Positions 44,666-53,515 of a DNA stretch of 64,000 nt are shown piece after piece. The DNA is taken from positions 303,329-367,328 of the forward strand of contig NZ_AOHO01000055.1 in NCBI RefSeq assembly GCF_000342005.1, written 5' to 3'. The notes beneath the pieces are model-generated. The model worked only from the letters and a program-made list of their open reading frames with translations. It did not search any database and was not told the origin of the DNA. The DNA comes from Amycolatopsis decaplanina DSM 44594. GTDB lineage: Bacteria; Actinomycetota; Actinomycetes; Mycobacteriales; Pseudonocardiaceae. Each line of letters begins with the position of its first letter. The first letter of the stretch is position 1. Made by a program: the position numbers and the translations under genes.

Positions 44666-45703
44666 TCACCAGCCTTCAGGCGGTTCGGTGAATGCCTTGC
44701 CCGACTCACGGCTGAGCGTGAGCGCGCGGCGCATCCACTCGGGAGTGGCGCCCGCGAGCCCGCACGCGGGAGTCGGCACGACGCGTTCGGCGAGGATGTC
44801 GCGGCGGAAACCGAGCCGGTCGACCAGTTTGAACACGGGCGAGACCACGTCACGCAACTCCACCGGCGCGCCGGGGTCGGTCGTGGGGACGAGTCCGAGC
44901 ATCAGCGTCGTGCCGGAGTCCAGCGTCTCGCCGATTTCGTCGAGCAGCGCGGGCGAAGCGCCCTTCAGCAAGGCGAAGTCGAACGCGATCGCTTTCGCCC
45001 CCGCCGCGCGCAGCAACGAGATCGGCGGCTTTTCGGCGCAGCAGTGCACCGCGACCGGCTGACCGGTGATGCGCTCCGCACCGGAAATCACCGTCGACAG
45101 CAGTTCGCGGACCTCCGGCGCGGGCACCGCGGGAACGGTGCCGTAACCGGACGCCGTCGGGAGATCGCCGCCGAGGACCGCGGGCAGCGAAGGTTCGTCG
45201 AACTGGAGCACCACCGGCGCGCCGATGCGCGACCTCAGTTCCGCGACGTGCCCGGCCAGCCCGTCGAGCAGCGACTCGGCGAAATCGCGCAGCGCGCCCC
45301 GGTCGGTGAGGATCCGGTGCCCGCGCGGGAGTTCGACGTTCGCCGCGAGCGTCCACGGACCCGCGACCTGCGCCTTGAACACCGGCGGCGCGGCACCCGC
45401 CTTCTCCCTCGCCTCCTGGACCGCGTCGAGGTCCCAGCTCATCAGGTCGAGCGCCCGGCGGTGGTCGTGCCCGGGACGGGCGGTGACGCGGTAGCCGCTC
45501 GGCACCACCTCGACGGCGAGGTCGACCAGCAACGCCGCCGTCCGGCCGATCATGTCGGCGCCGACACCGCGGGCGGGAAGTTCGGGCAGACAGGGAAAAT
45601 CGGGCAGTTCGCCGAACACGATCGAAGCGGCCTCGACCGGTTCGGTGCCGGGCAGGGAACCGATCGCGGTGGCCGCGCCAAGGGGCCAAGGTCGTTCGTT
45701 CAC
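44666..45703 (-). CDS. Cobalamin-independent methionine synthase-like (MetE C-terminal type) protein
   Basis: The product has 345 residues from GTG 45703. It is half the length of full MetE and corresponds to its catalytic barrel. GSLPGTEPVEAASIVFGELP is at the start, LQFDEPSLPAVLGGDL carries the substrate Asp/Glu, and the zinc-type ligands are in AVHCCAEKPP and TPACGLAGAT. M. tuberculosis Rv3015c has the same position. It may use a corrinoid protein or short methyl donor, or be a distinct methyltransferase. Confidence 0.88.
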   Translation of the reverse strand: MNERPWPLGAATAIGSLPGTEPVEAASIVFGELPDFPCLPELPARGVGADMIGRTAALLVDLAVEVVPSGYRVTARPGHDHRRALDLMSWDLDAVQEAREKAGAAPPVFKAQVAGPWTLAANVELPRGHRILTDRGALRDFAESLLDGLAGHVAELRSRIGAPVVLQFDEPSLPAVLGGDLPTASGYGTVPAVPAPEVRELLSTVISGAERITGQPVAVHCCAEKPPISLLRAAGAKAIAFDFALLKGASPALLDEIGETLDSGTTLMLGLVPTTDPGAPVELRDVVSPVFKLVDRLGFRRDILAERVVPTPACGLAGATPEWMRRALTLSRESGKAFTEPPEGW

Positions 45704-45823
45704 ACCCGGATTCTCCCCTTGGTCCGACCTGACGAGGAGGCGGGGCACGGGAGGACACGGACATTCGACGCAATTGCCGTCGACAAGCCCGAGACGGCAC
45801 CGAGCGCATTACGCTGACCTGCC

Positions 45824-46630
45824 ATGACGAGCTCTCCACAGCCCGCCGGCTGGTATCCCGACCAGCAGAACCCCCGGATGTACCGGTGGTGGGACGGGCA
45901 GGCCTGGACCGCGAACACGCGGCCGTCGCACGACGCCGAGATGATCGAGCTGGACATCGAAGGCGCGGCCGACCCGAACAAGATCCGGGCGCAGGCGGCG
46001 AGGGGGACCCAAGGCCGTGCCACCGGGGTGGTCGGTGGCGGAACGCTGTTCTCCGAACCCGTGCTGGTGGTCAACCAGCGCGCGAAACTCATCGAGATGT
46101 CGAACGAGTTCGGCGTGTTCGACCAGAACGGCAACCGCCTGGGCGGCGTCGTCCAGGTCGGGCAGAGCACGTTGAAGAAGGCCATCCGGCTGCTCACGAA
46201 CTACGACCAGTTCCTGACCCACCGCTTCGAAATCCGCGACGCGAACCACAGCACCGTGCTGAAGGTGACGCGGCCGGCGAAGGTGTTCAAATCCCGGTTC
46301 CTGGTGACGAAGGCCGACGACTCCCCCATCGGGGAGATCGTGCAGGAGAACGTCTTCGGCAAGATCCGGCTGGGTTTCGTGGTGAACGGCCAGAAGGTCG
46401 GCGGGATCTTCGCGGAGAACTGGCGGGCGTGGAACTTCGTGATCAAGGACCACGCCGACGTCGAGATCGCGCGGATCACCAAGACCTGGGGCGGTTTCGT
46501 GAAGGCCGCGTTCACCACCGCGGACAACTACGTCGTCGAGATCCACCGGCCACTGCGGGATCCGCTGGCCTCGATGGTGGTGGCGTCGGCGTTGACCATC
46601 GACACGGCGCTGAAGCAGGACGAGGGCTGA
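45824..46630 (+). CDS. DUF2510 - phospholipid scramblase/LURP-one-related protein
   Basis: The product has 268 residues. Residues 6-32 form a DUF2510 motif (PAGWYPDQQNPRMYRWWDGQ). The remaining 200 residues match the scramblase/LURP-one-like Tubby-type fold: LVVNQRAKLIEMSNEFGVFD, VLKVTRPAKVFKSRFLVTKA and ARITKTWGGFVKAAFTTADN. No membrane helix is obvious. The domain pair is widespread in actinobacteria, and its function is unproven. Confidence 0.87.
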   Translation: MTSSPQPAGWYPDQQNPRMYRWWDGQAWTANTRPSHDAEMIELDIEGAADPNKIRAQAARGTQGRATGVVGGGTLFSEPVLVVNQRAKLIEMSNEFGVFDQNGNRLGGVVQVGQSTLKKAIRLLTNYDQFLTHRFEIRDANHSTVLKVTRPAKVFKSRFLVTKADDSPIGEIVQENVFGKIRLGFVVNGQKVGGIFAENWRAWNFVIKDHADVEIARITKTWGGFVKAAFTTADNYVVEIHRPLRDPLASMVVASALTIDTALKQDEG

Positions 46631-46636
46631 CACGCC

Positions 46637-46700
46637 CGCAATTCGTCATCTGGTTGCGGTGGTTGCACACGCAAGGACCGCAATCAGATGACGAATTGCG
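46637..46700. repeat. Repeat family C, copy 2 (24-bp arms)
   Basis: The arm starting CGCAATTCGTCATCTGGTTG is inverse to 46677-46700 with one G-T mismatch. The 16-base centre contains TTGC-ACAC-GCAA, itself a small hairpin. It lies 7 bases after the scramblase-like gene. Confidence 0.85.
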
Positions 46701-46814
46701 CGTCGGGGCAAGTGACGCGGGTCTCACCTCACTCAAGTGGACACTCGGCTTCCGGCGGCACAAAGTGGAGGGACTGGGGCGGCACGCTGGAGTGCGTCCG
46801 GGACGGAGGTCACC

Positions 46815-47852
46815 ATGGAGCCGTTGCCCGAAGACGGCGAACGGGACTGGGCCGAGCCAGGCGTCTACACGGTTTCGCCGGGAGTCCACCGGATTCCGCT
46901 TCCCCTGCCGCAGGACGCGCTGCGCGCGGTCAACGTCTACGTCGTCACCGACGGCAGCCGCCTGGTCCTCGTGGATTCGGGCTGGGCGCTGGAGTCGGCG
47001 CGCGAACGGCTTTCGCGCGGTTTGAAGGCGCTTGGTGCCGACCTCGGCGACATCGACGAATTCCTGATCACCCACGTGCATCGCGATCACTACACCCTCG
47101 CCGTGGAACTGCGCCGCGAATTCGGCGGCAAGCTCGGGCTCGGGAAGCGGGAAGAGGCGTCGCTGGTGCGCTCCGGCGATCCGGACCGCTTCCCGATGGA
47201 GGCACAGGTCGGCCTGCTCGAACGCTGTGGCGCGGGTCCCGTCGTCGAGGAACTCGCCCGCGCCTTCGGCGGTGCCCGGCACACCGAGGCGCATCTGTGG
47301 GAACAGCCCGACGAATGGCTCATCCCCGGCAAACGCGCGATCGTGCCCGGCCGCGAGTTCGACGTCGTGCACACGCCTGGCCACACGGACGGACACGTCG
47401 TCTTCGTCGACGACGCGGCGGGGCTGGTGTTCTCCGGCGACCATGTGCTGCCGCACATCACGCCGTCCATCGGGTTCCAGCCCGTGCCCACCGACCTGCC
47501 GCTGAGCGATTACCTCGACTCCCTGCGCCTGGTTCGCGAGATGCCGGACCGGCGCATGCTCCCCGCGCACGGCCCGGTCACCGACAGCGTCCACGCCCGC
47601 GTGGACGAACTGCTGGAGCACCACCGCGACCGGCTCGAAGTGATGGGCGGCGAGATCACAGCGGACGTCACGACGGCGTACGAGGTCGCGCTGCGACTGG
47701 GCTGGACACGCAAAAAACGCAAGCTCGACGAGATGGACCCGTTCAACCGGATGCTCGCCGTCCTCGAGACCGGTTCGCATCTGGATCTGCTGGTGGCCCA
47801 AGGGAAACTCACCGCGACCGAGGCCGAAGGGGTGCGACACTACACCTCATGA
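46815..47852 (+). CDS. MBL-fold metallo-hydrolase
   Basis: The product has 345 residues from ATG 46815, with GGAGGT 4 bases upstream. Metallo-beta-lactamase motifs are present: ITHVHRDHYTLA (about 79-90, HxHxDH), His in HTPGHTDGH (about 185), Asp in FSGDHVLPHIT and His in PAHGPV. A C-terminal winged-helix-like segment (TAYEVALRLGWTRKKRKLDE) resembles LACTB2-type hydrolases. The following GNAT gene overlaps its stop by ATGA. Confidence 0.92.
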   Translation: MEPLPEDGERDWAEPGVYTVSPGVHRIPLPLPQDALRAVNVYVVTDGSRLVLVDSGWALESARERLSRGLKALGADLGDIDEFLITHVHRDHYTLAVELRREFGGKLGLGKREEASLVRSGDPDRFPMEAQVGLLERCGAGPVVEELARAFGGARHTEAHLWEQPDEWLIPGKRAIVPGREFDVVHTPGHTDGHVVFVDDAAGLVFSGDHVLPHITPSIGFQPVPTDLPLSDYLDSLRLVREMPDRRMLPAHGPVTDSVHARVDELLEHHRDRLEVMGGEITADVTTAYEVALRLGWTRKKRKLDEMDPFNRMLAVLETGSHLDLLVAQGKLTATEAEGVRHYTS

Positions 47853-48292
47853 TCATCCGTCAAGCGCGCCGGGAAGACATCGCGGCGATCGTCGGGATGC
47901 TCGCCGACGACCAGATCGGCAGCACTCGTGATTCGGCCGACGACCTCACGCCGTACCTCGAGGCGTTCGAACAGATCGACGCCGATCCGGCGCAACTGCT
48001 GATCGTCGCCGACGACGGCGGGGAGGCCGTCGGCACGCTCCAGTTGTCGATCATCCCCGGCCTGGCCAGGAAAGGCGCGCTGCGCGGGCAGATCGAGGCC
48101 GTGCGGGTGCGGGCGAGCCATCGCGGCTCCGGCCTCGGCGGCGAGCTGATGACGTGGGCGATCGACGAGTCGCGGCGGCGGGGCTGCGCCCTCGTCCAGC
48201 TGACGTCGGACGTGAAACGCGAGGACGCGCACCGGTTCTACGAGCGCCTCGGTTTCGAGGCGAGCCACACCGGCTTCAAGCTGAAGTTCTGA
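47849..48292 (+). CDS. GNAT-family N-acetyltransferase
   Basis: The product has 147 residues from ATG 47849, coupled to the MBL gene by a 4-base overlap. Motif A is VRVRASHRGSGLGGELMTWA (about 88-107), and HRFYERLGFEASHTGFK is at the C-terminus. It resembles the diamine/amino-acid acetyltransferase subgroup (LQLSIIPGLARKGALRGQIE), but the substrate is unknown. Confidence 0.9.
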   Translation: MIIRQARREDIAAIVGMLADDQIGSTRDSADDLTPYLEAFEQIDADPAQLLIVADDGGEAVGTLQLSIIPGLARKGALRGQIEAVRVRASHRGSGLGGELMTWAIDESRRRGCALVQLTSDVKREDAHRFYERLGFEASHTGFKLKF

Positions 48293-48301
48293 CTCCCTCG
48301 C

Positions 48302-48365
48302 CGCAATTCGGCACCTGAATGCGGTAGTTGCACGCGCAAGGACCGCAACCAGGTGCCGAATTGCG
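48302..48365. repeat. Repeat family C, copy 3 (24-bp arms)
   Basis: CGCAATTCGGCACCTGAATG... at 48302-48325 is inverse to 48342-48365 with two mismatches. The centre TTGC-ACGC-GCAA is the same plan as copy 2. It lies between the converging GNAT and mnmA genes. Confidence 0.85.
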
Positions 48366-48370
48366 AGGGG

Positions 48371-49462
48371 TCAGCGCGTCCCCGAGATCTTCGCGCTTCC
48401 CAGCACGAGATCGCCTTCGGTCGCGTCGGTGCGGTACAGCACGACGACCTGCCCCGGCGCGACCCCGCGCAGTGGCTCGCGAAGCTGGATGGTCACCTCG
48501 TCACCGGAAACCTCCGCGACGGCCTCGACGATCCCGCCGTGCGCGCGCACCTGCACGACGCATTCGGTGGGGCCGTCCAGCGGCCGCTCGCTCGGCCAGA
48601 TCGGGCGATCAGCCTCGATCACGTTCACGCCGAGGTCCCGCGCGGAACCGACCTTCACGGTGCCCGAAACCGGCTCCAGCGAGAGCACGTAACGCGGCCG
48701 TCCGTCCGGCGCCGGCGCTTCGATGCCGAGTCCCTTGCGCTGCCCGACGGTGAAGCCGTGCACGCCGGTGTGCTCACCGAGCACGGCGCCGGTCTCGGCG
48801 TCGACGAGCTGCCCGGGACGCTGACCGAGCCGCTTCTCCAGGAAGCTCTTCGTGTCGCCGTCCGGGATGAAGCAGATGTCGTGGCTGTCCGGCTTCTTCG
48901 CCACCGACAGACCACGGCTCGCGGCCTCGGCGCGCACGTCGGTCTTCCATGAATCGCCCAGCGGGAACAGCGAATGCCGCAGCTGCTCCGGGGTCAGCGA
49001 CGCCAGGACGTACGACTGGTCCTTGCCGGTGTCGACGCTGCGCCGCAGCTCCGGGACACCATCCACAAGGGACAGACGGGCGTAGTGCCCGGTGGCGACG
49101 GCGTCGAACCCGAGCGCCATCGCCTTGTCCAGCAACGCCTCGAACTTGATCTTCTCGTTGCAGGTGACGCACGGGTTCGGTGTCCGGCCGGCGGCATACT
49201 CGCCGACGAAGGTTTCGATGACCTCTTCGGTGAAGCGCTCGGCGAAGTCCCAGATGTAGAAGGGGATTCCGAGGATGTCGGCGGCGCGGCGCGCGTCGCC
49301 GGAGTCCTCGATCGTGCAGCAGCCACGGGATCCGGTGCGTAGCGTGCCGGGCTTCGCCGACAGCGCCAGGTGCACGCCGACGACCTCGTGCCCGGCGTCC
49401 ACGGCGCGCGCGGCGGCCACCGCCGAGTCCACTCCCCCGCTCATCGCGGCCAGTACGCGCAT
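48371..49462 (-). CDS. mnmA: tRNA-specific 2-thiouridylase
   Basis: The product has 363 residues from ATG 49462. The PP-loop is LAAMSGGVDSAVAA (residues 4-17). Catalytic cysteines are in TPNPCVTCNEKIKF (about 100) and HDICFIPDGD (about 195), and ATGHYARL is conserved. It makes 2-thiouridine at U34 of tRNA Glu/Gln/Lys using sulfur from a cysteine desulfurase, which is encoded 5 bases upstream. Confidence 0.96.
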   Translation of the reverse strand: MRVLAAMSGGVDSAVAAARAVDAGHEVVGVHLALSAKPGTLRTGSRGCCTIEDSGDARRAADILGIPFYIWDFAERFTEEVIETFVGEYAAGRTPNPCVTCNEKIKFEALLDKAMALGFDAVATGHYARLSLVDGVPELRRSVDTGKDQSYVLASLTPEQLRHSLFPLGDSWKTDVRAEAASRGLSVAKKPDSHDICFIPDGDTKSFLEKRLGQRPGQLVDAETGAVLGEHTGVHGFTVGQRKGLGIEAPAPDGRPRYVLSLEPVSGTVKVGSARDLGVNVIEADRPIWPSERPLDGPTECVVQVRAHGGIVEAVAEVSGDEVTIQLREPLRGVAPGQVVVLYRTDATEGDLVLGSAKISGTR

Positions 49463-49467
49463 CTTCC

Positions 49468-50670
49468 TCACACCTCTTGCTTCTGCGTCTGCTTGCGCAT
49501 TCCGGCGAGTCCCGCCTGCCTCGCCCTGTCGACGACGCCCGCGATCTCCCTCGAAACCGCTTCAACGTCTTCCGGTGCCGAGGTATGCCCGAACGAGAAC
49601 CGCAGCGACCCGCGCGCGGCCGCGGGTTCGGCACCCATGGCCAGCAGCACGTGGCTCGGCTGCGCGACACCCGCCGTGCACGCCGATCCAGTGGAACATT
49701 CGATGCCCTTCGCGTCCAAGAGCATCAACAGGCTGTCACCCGCGCAACCGGGGAAGGTGAAGTGGGCGTGCGTCGGCAGGCGCTCGCCCTCGCCGCCGTT
49801 GAGCACCGCGTCCGGCACCTCGCGCCGGACCGCCTCGATCAGGTCGTCCCGCAGCTCGGCGACGCGTTTGGCGTACTCCTCGCGGCCTTCGACAGCGGCC
49901 TTCACCGCCGTCGCGAACGCGATCACCGCGGGCACGTCGAGGGTGCCCGAACGCACGCTGCGCTCCTGGCCTCCACCGTGCAGGACCGGCACGCACGCGG
50001 TGTCGCGCCCGAGCAGCAGCGCGCCGACGCCGTACGGGCCGCCCAGTTTGTGCGCGGTGAGGGTCAGCGCGGCGGCGCCGCTCTCGGCGAAGTCGACCGG
50101 CACCGCGCCGACGGCCTGGACGGCGTCGGTGTGCAGCGGGATCTCGTGCTCGGCGCAGACCGCGGCGAGTTCGGCGATCGGGTTGACCGTGCCGACCTCG
50201 TTGTTCGCCCACATCACGGTGACCAGCGCGACCGTCTCGGGGCTTTCGCCGATGGCGGCGCGCAGCGACTCCGGGGTCACCCGGCCCGCCTGGTCGACCT
50301 CGACCCAGACGATCTCGGCGCCCGCGTGCTGCTCCAGCCACTCGACCGACTCGAGGACGGCGTGGTGCTCGACGGTGCTGCACAGCACCCGGCGGCGCTC
50401 CGGGTCCTCGCCGTTGCGGGCCCAGAAGATGCCCTTGACCGCGAGGTTGTCGCTCTCCGTGCCACCGGCTGTGAAGATCACCTCGGACGGCCGGGCGCCC
50501 AGCGCCTCCGCGATCACCTCGCGGGCTTCTTCGACCCGGCGGCGGGCCCGGCGTCCCGAGGAATGCAGCGCGGAGGCGTTGCCCACTGTGGACAGCGCCT
50601 CGGACATCGCCGCTACGGCTTCGGGCAACATCGGGGTGGTCGCCGCGTGGTCGAGATAGGTCATCGCCAT
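49468..50670 (-). CDS. Cysteine desulfurase
   Basis: The product has 400 residues from ATG 50670 (ATG 50664 is equally possible). PLP Lys is in LTAHKLGGPYGVGA (about 205). The active-site Cys is in CSTGSACTAGVAQPSH (about 325), and DHAATTP starts the protein. The length and short active loop fit NifS/IscS type enzymes. In the same transcript as mnmA, it most likely supplies sulfur for tRNA thiolation; M. tuberculosis iscS-trmU (Rv3025c-Rv3024c) has the same order. Confidence 0.95.
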   Translation of the reverse strand: MAMTYLDHAATTPMLPEAVAAMSEALSTVGNASALHSSGRRARRRVEEAREVIAEALGARPSEVIFTAGGTESDNLAVKGIFWARNGEDPERRRVLCSTVEHHAVLESVEWLEQHAGAEIVWVEVDQAGRVTPESLRAAIGESPETVALVTVMWANNEVGTVNPIAELAAVCAEHEIPLHTDAVQAVGAVPVDFAESGAAALTLTAHKLGGPYGVGALLLGRDTACVPVLHGGGQERSVRSGTLDVPAVIAFATAVKAAVEGREEYAKRVAELRDDLIEAVRREVPDAVLNGGEGERLPTHAHFTFPGCAGDSLLMLLDAKGIECSTGSACTAGVAQPSHVLLAMGAEPAAARGSLRFSFGHTSAPEDVEAVSREIAGVVDRARQAGLAGMRKQTQKQEV

Positions 50671-50712
50671 ATCAGGGTAGACCGCTCCGGGGCGTGACGA
50701 AGCCCACCCTGG

Positions 50713-52092
50713 TCACCGGGTGGCGGCGCTCATATCGGACGGCCACCGGCCGGTCAGCCGCATCCCGAGCAGCGCGATGCCGGTCAGCAGCACGGAAAGC
50801 ACCAAGATCGCCACCGAAGGCTCCTTCGCCGACGCCAGCGAAGCGAGCAGAACCCCGCCCAAACCGATGGTCAGGGCCGATCCGACCCAGTCACCGAGCT
50901 GCAGTGCCGAGGTGTTGAACCCGCGTTCGGCCTCCGGCGAGTAGCGGAGCAGCAGGACCGAGATCGCGGGCATCGCGATGCCCATCCCGGAGCCGCCGAC
51001 AGCCGACGCCACGAACGCCATCCAGCCGGGGAACGAAGGCAGCGTGACGAAGACGAAGATCGCCAAACCGGCCGCGACCAGCGCGAATCCGGTCCGCAGG
51101 GACGCTTCACGCGACCAGTCGAGCATGCGGCCCTGCAGCATCGACCCCGCGGACCAGCCCAGCGCGGTCACCGTCAGCGGCAGCCCGGCCAGCGCGGGGC
51201 TGTACCCGTGGACCTCGGTCATCGTGAGCGGCAGATAGGCCTCCATCCCGGCGTACGCGCCCGCGATCAGCGCGCGCGACGCGATCACTGTCGGCAACCC
51301 CGGCCGCGACGTCAGCGTCCCGGCGGGCAGGAGTTTGCGGAGCGCGTACGCGAGGGCGACCAGACCGGCGCCGCCATAGACCAGCGCGGCGAGGGACGGG
51401 TGCTGCGCCGCCCAGGTGAGCGCGGCGACGCCGAGGGCGGCGACCACCCCGGGCACGACCCCGGCGCGGCGCGCGGACTCGCCCGGCGCGTGCCGGGGCA
51501 GCTTGCGCGTGACGACGACCAGCAGCGCGAGCCCGATCCCGGTCAGCGGGATCAATCCCAGGAACACCCAGCGCCACCCGGCGCTCACGGTCACCACTCC
51601 CGCGATCGAGGGCCCGATCACCGCGGGCAGCACCCACGCGGCGGCGTTGGCGGCGTAGATCACCGGGCGTTCGCGGTCGCTGAAGGTGAGCGCGATCAGC
51701 AGCGACACCGACACCAGCAGGAGACCGGAACCGAAGCCCTGCAGGCCCCTGCCGAGCAGGAGCAGCGGCATGTCGTGCGCGAGCCCCGCGACCAGGAGCC
51801 CGGCGGCGAACAACGCGGTACCGGCCAGCAGCGCGGGCGCCGGGCCCTTGCGGTCGCCGAGGCGTCCGGAAAGGACGGTCGCGACCACGCTGGCGACCAG
51901 GAACGTGGTGAACGGCCAGGCGTACAGCGCGAGGCCGTCGAGGTCGGCCACCATCGTCGGCATCGCGGTGGCGACGCCCATGCTCTCGAACGCGATGAGC
52001 GTGACCATGAGCAGCAGCCCGATGGTGGTCACGCGGTGCTCAGGTGTCCAGAGCACGCCCTTCGGCTTGGCCTTGTCCCCAGTGATCGTCAT
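50713..52092 (-). CDS. MFS transporter
   Basis: The product has 459 residues from ATG 52092, with an estimated 14 membrane helices. Motif A is SGRLGDRKGPAP (about 75-86). The early MVTLIAFESMGVATAMPTMV and the NAAAWVLPAVIGPSIAGVVT antiporter-like segment place it in the DHA2 drug-export subgroup. There is no regulator next to it except the LuxR gene 34 bases upstream on the same strand, which may be co-transcribed. The substrate is unknown. Confidence 0.92.
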   Translation of the reverse strand: MTITGDKAKPKGVLWTPEHRVTTIGLLLMVTLIAFESMGVATAMPTMVADLDGLALYAWPFTTFLVASVVATVLSGRLGDRKGPAPALLAGTALFAAGLLVAGLAHDMPLLLLGRGLQGFGSGLLLVSVSLLIALTFSDRERPVIYAANAAAWVLPAVIGPSIAGVVTVSAGWRWVFLGLIPLTGIGLALLVVVTRKLPRHAPGESARRAGVVPGVVAALGVAALTWAAQHPSLAALVYGGAGLVALAYALRKLLPAGTLTSRPGLPTVIASRALIAGAYAGMEAYLPLTMTEVHGYSPALAGLPLTVTALGWSAGSMLQGRMLDWSREASLRTGFALVAAGLAIFVFVTLPSFPGWMAFVASAVGGSGMGIAMPAISVLLLRYSPEAERGFNTSALQLGDWVGSALTIGLGGVLLASLASAKEPSVAILVLSVLLTGIALLGMRLTGRWPSDMSAATR

Positions 52093-52125
52093 GCGACGAG
52101 CCTGCAACCTCCAGCTCGGTGGAGG

Positions 52126-53382
52126 TCAAGCGCCGACGGACTCCAGCCGCAGCTCCCGCGCCAGCACCGCGGCCTCGCCACGTGACGTGACTTCCAGCTT
52201 CCCCAGGATCTTCCGCACGTGGAACTTCACCGTGTGCTCGGTCAGTGCCAGCTCTTCGGCGATCTGCCGGTTCCGCTTCCCGCGCGCGATCCCGGCGAGG
52301 ACTTCGAGTTCACGCGGGTTCAGCCGGTCCAGCGGACGGAGTTCCGGCGTTTCCTGGACGCCCAGCGGCAGGACGGCGGTGATCGTGGCGCCCCAGCCGG
52401 GTACCGCGTCGACCTCCCAGCTGCCGCCGAGCGGGGTGATCCGCTCGGTGAGACCGGTGGCGGGCACGGCTCGGGCGACGTCCGGGCCGTCGTCGCGCAC
52501 GGTGACCCGGAGACTCTGCCCCTCGATCCGCCAGGACGCCCGGACGCGGGTGCTGCCCCGTTCCAGGGCGGCGAGCACGAGACCGCGGGAGACCGTGCGC
52601 GCGGTGTGCGCGATGTCCTGCGGGAGCGGGCGTTCGTCGCCGGGCCCGGCGAGGTCGACGGTCACGTCGTCGTGGCGCACCAAGGGATCCAGCTGCACGA
52701 CGAGGGTGTCGAACGCCGACGACGCCGGTTCCGCCGAGAGTTCCTGATCGCGGTCGGCGACCGAGCGCAGTTCGACCAGCGCGGCCGCGGCGAGGTCGGT
52801 CGCGGTCTGCCGGGCGGCGGCGTCGCCGAGCCTCCGGGACCGGAGCACCGAAAGCAACGACGTCAGGGTGGTGGCGTGGGTCTGCCCCAGATCGGTGATC
52901 GCCCGCGCCCGCGCGGTCGCCGCCGCGATGTTGCTCTCCAGGACGGCGGGCTCGGGGTCGGTGGCGCGCTGGGCGGCGTTCACGCTGACGATGTCCCACA
53001 GCTTGGCGACGATCTCGAGCGCGCTGTCCGCGGGCGCGTCCTCGGTGGGGACGAGCGCGATCATCGCGCCCTTGCCGATCACCGGCGCCGAGGTCAGGAC
53101 GACGAGTTTCCGGCGTTTCCCGCCGAGCGTCTCCTCGGTCACCACGGCCTTCCCTGGGACGCCGAGCGCGGCGAGCCGCTGAAGCTCGGCGCTCGTGACC
53201 GCGCCGGTGATCGCCGGGTCGCCGTCGACCTTGATCGGCAGGCGGGAGCAGTCACCGGTCTCCATGGCGGCGGCGCGGTGCGGCAGGACGGCCGCGGCCG
53301 TCGCGGAGAAACGCGGCAGGAGTTCGGGGCGCGGAGCGGCGAGCATGTACTCGACCTGGCTCAGCACGTGCAGCGGATCCAT
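52126..53382 (-). CDS. LuxR-family regulator with an ATPase-like central domain
   Basis: The product has 418 residues from ATG 53382. The N-terminal 150 residues (LSQVEYMLAAPRPELLPRFS ... VVLTSAPVIGKGAMIALVP) may form a GAF-like sensor. A helical stretch (ITDLGQTHATTLTSLLSVL) resembles a dimerisation region. A degenerate HATPase-like part follows (VTVRDDGPDVARAVPATGLT ... GWGATITAVLPLG). The LuxR HTH (LNPRELEVLAGIARGKRNRQ, about 355-415) ends the protein. It looks like a one-protein fusion of sensor and regulator. Divergent from the quinone reductase gene. Confidence 0.87.
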   Translation of the reverse strand: MDPLHVLSQVEYMLAAPRPELLPRFSATAAAVLPHRAAAMETGDCSRLPIKVDGDPAITGAVTSAELQRLAALGVPGKAVVTEETLGGKRRKLVVLTSAPVIGKGAMIALVPTEDAPADSALEIVAKLWDIVSVNAAQRATDPEPAVLESNIAAATARARAITDLGQTHATTLTSLLSVLRSRRLGDAAARQTATDLAAAALVELRSVADRDQELSAEPASSAFDTLVVQLDPLVRHDDVTVDLAGPGDERPLPQDIAHTARTVSRGLVLAALERGSTRVRASWRIEGQSLRVTVRDDGPDVARAVPATGLTERITPLGGSWEVDAVPGWGATITAVLPLGVQETPELRPLDRLNPRELEVLAGIARGKRNRQIAEELALTEHTVKFHVRKILGKLEVTSRGEAAVLARELRLESVGA

Positions 53383-53515
53383 GACTCCACAGTAGGCGCG
53401 TCCCGGCGCGGGGACGCTGCTCTCCCGGCTAGTGAACACTGCTCGTCCGACTGGTTCGGGCGGGGCTGGGACGCCGGTTGACTGATCGCAGCGAAGAAAT
53501 CCGATAGGAGTGCAC

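Noticed and set aside
44644..44853. 70-codon N-terminal extension of the 234-residue protein in the ligA operon
   Set aside because: It overlaps the metE-like coding sequence and reads as Arg/Ser-rich shadow; ATG 44643 starts the conserved part.
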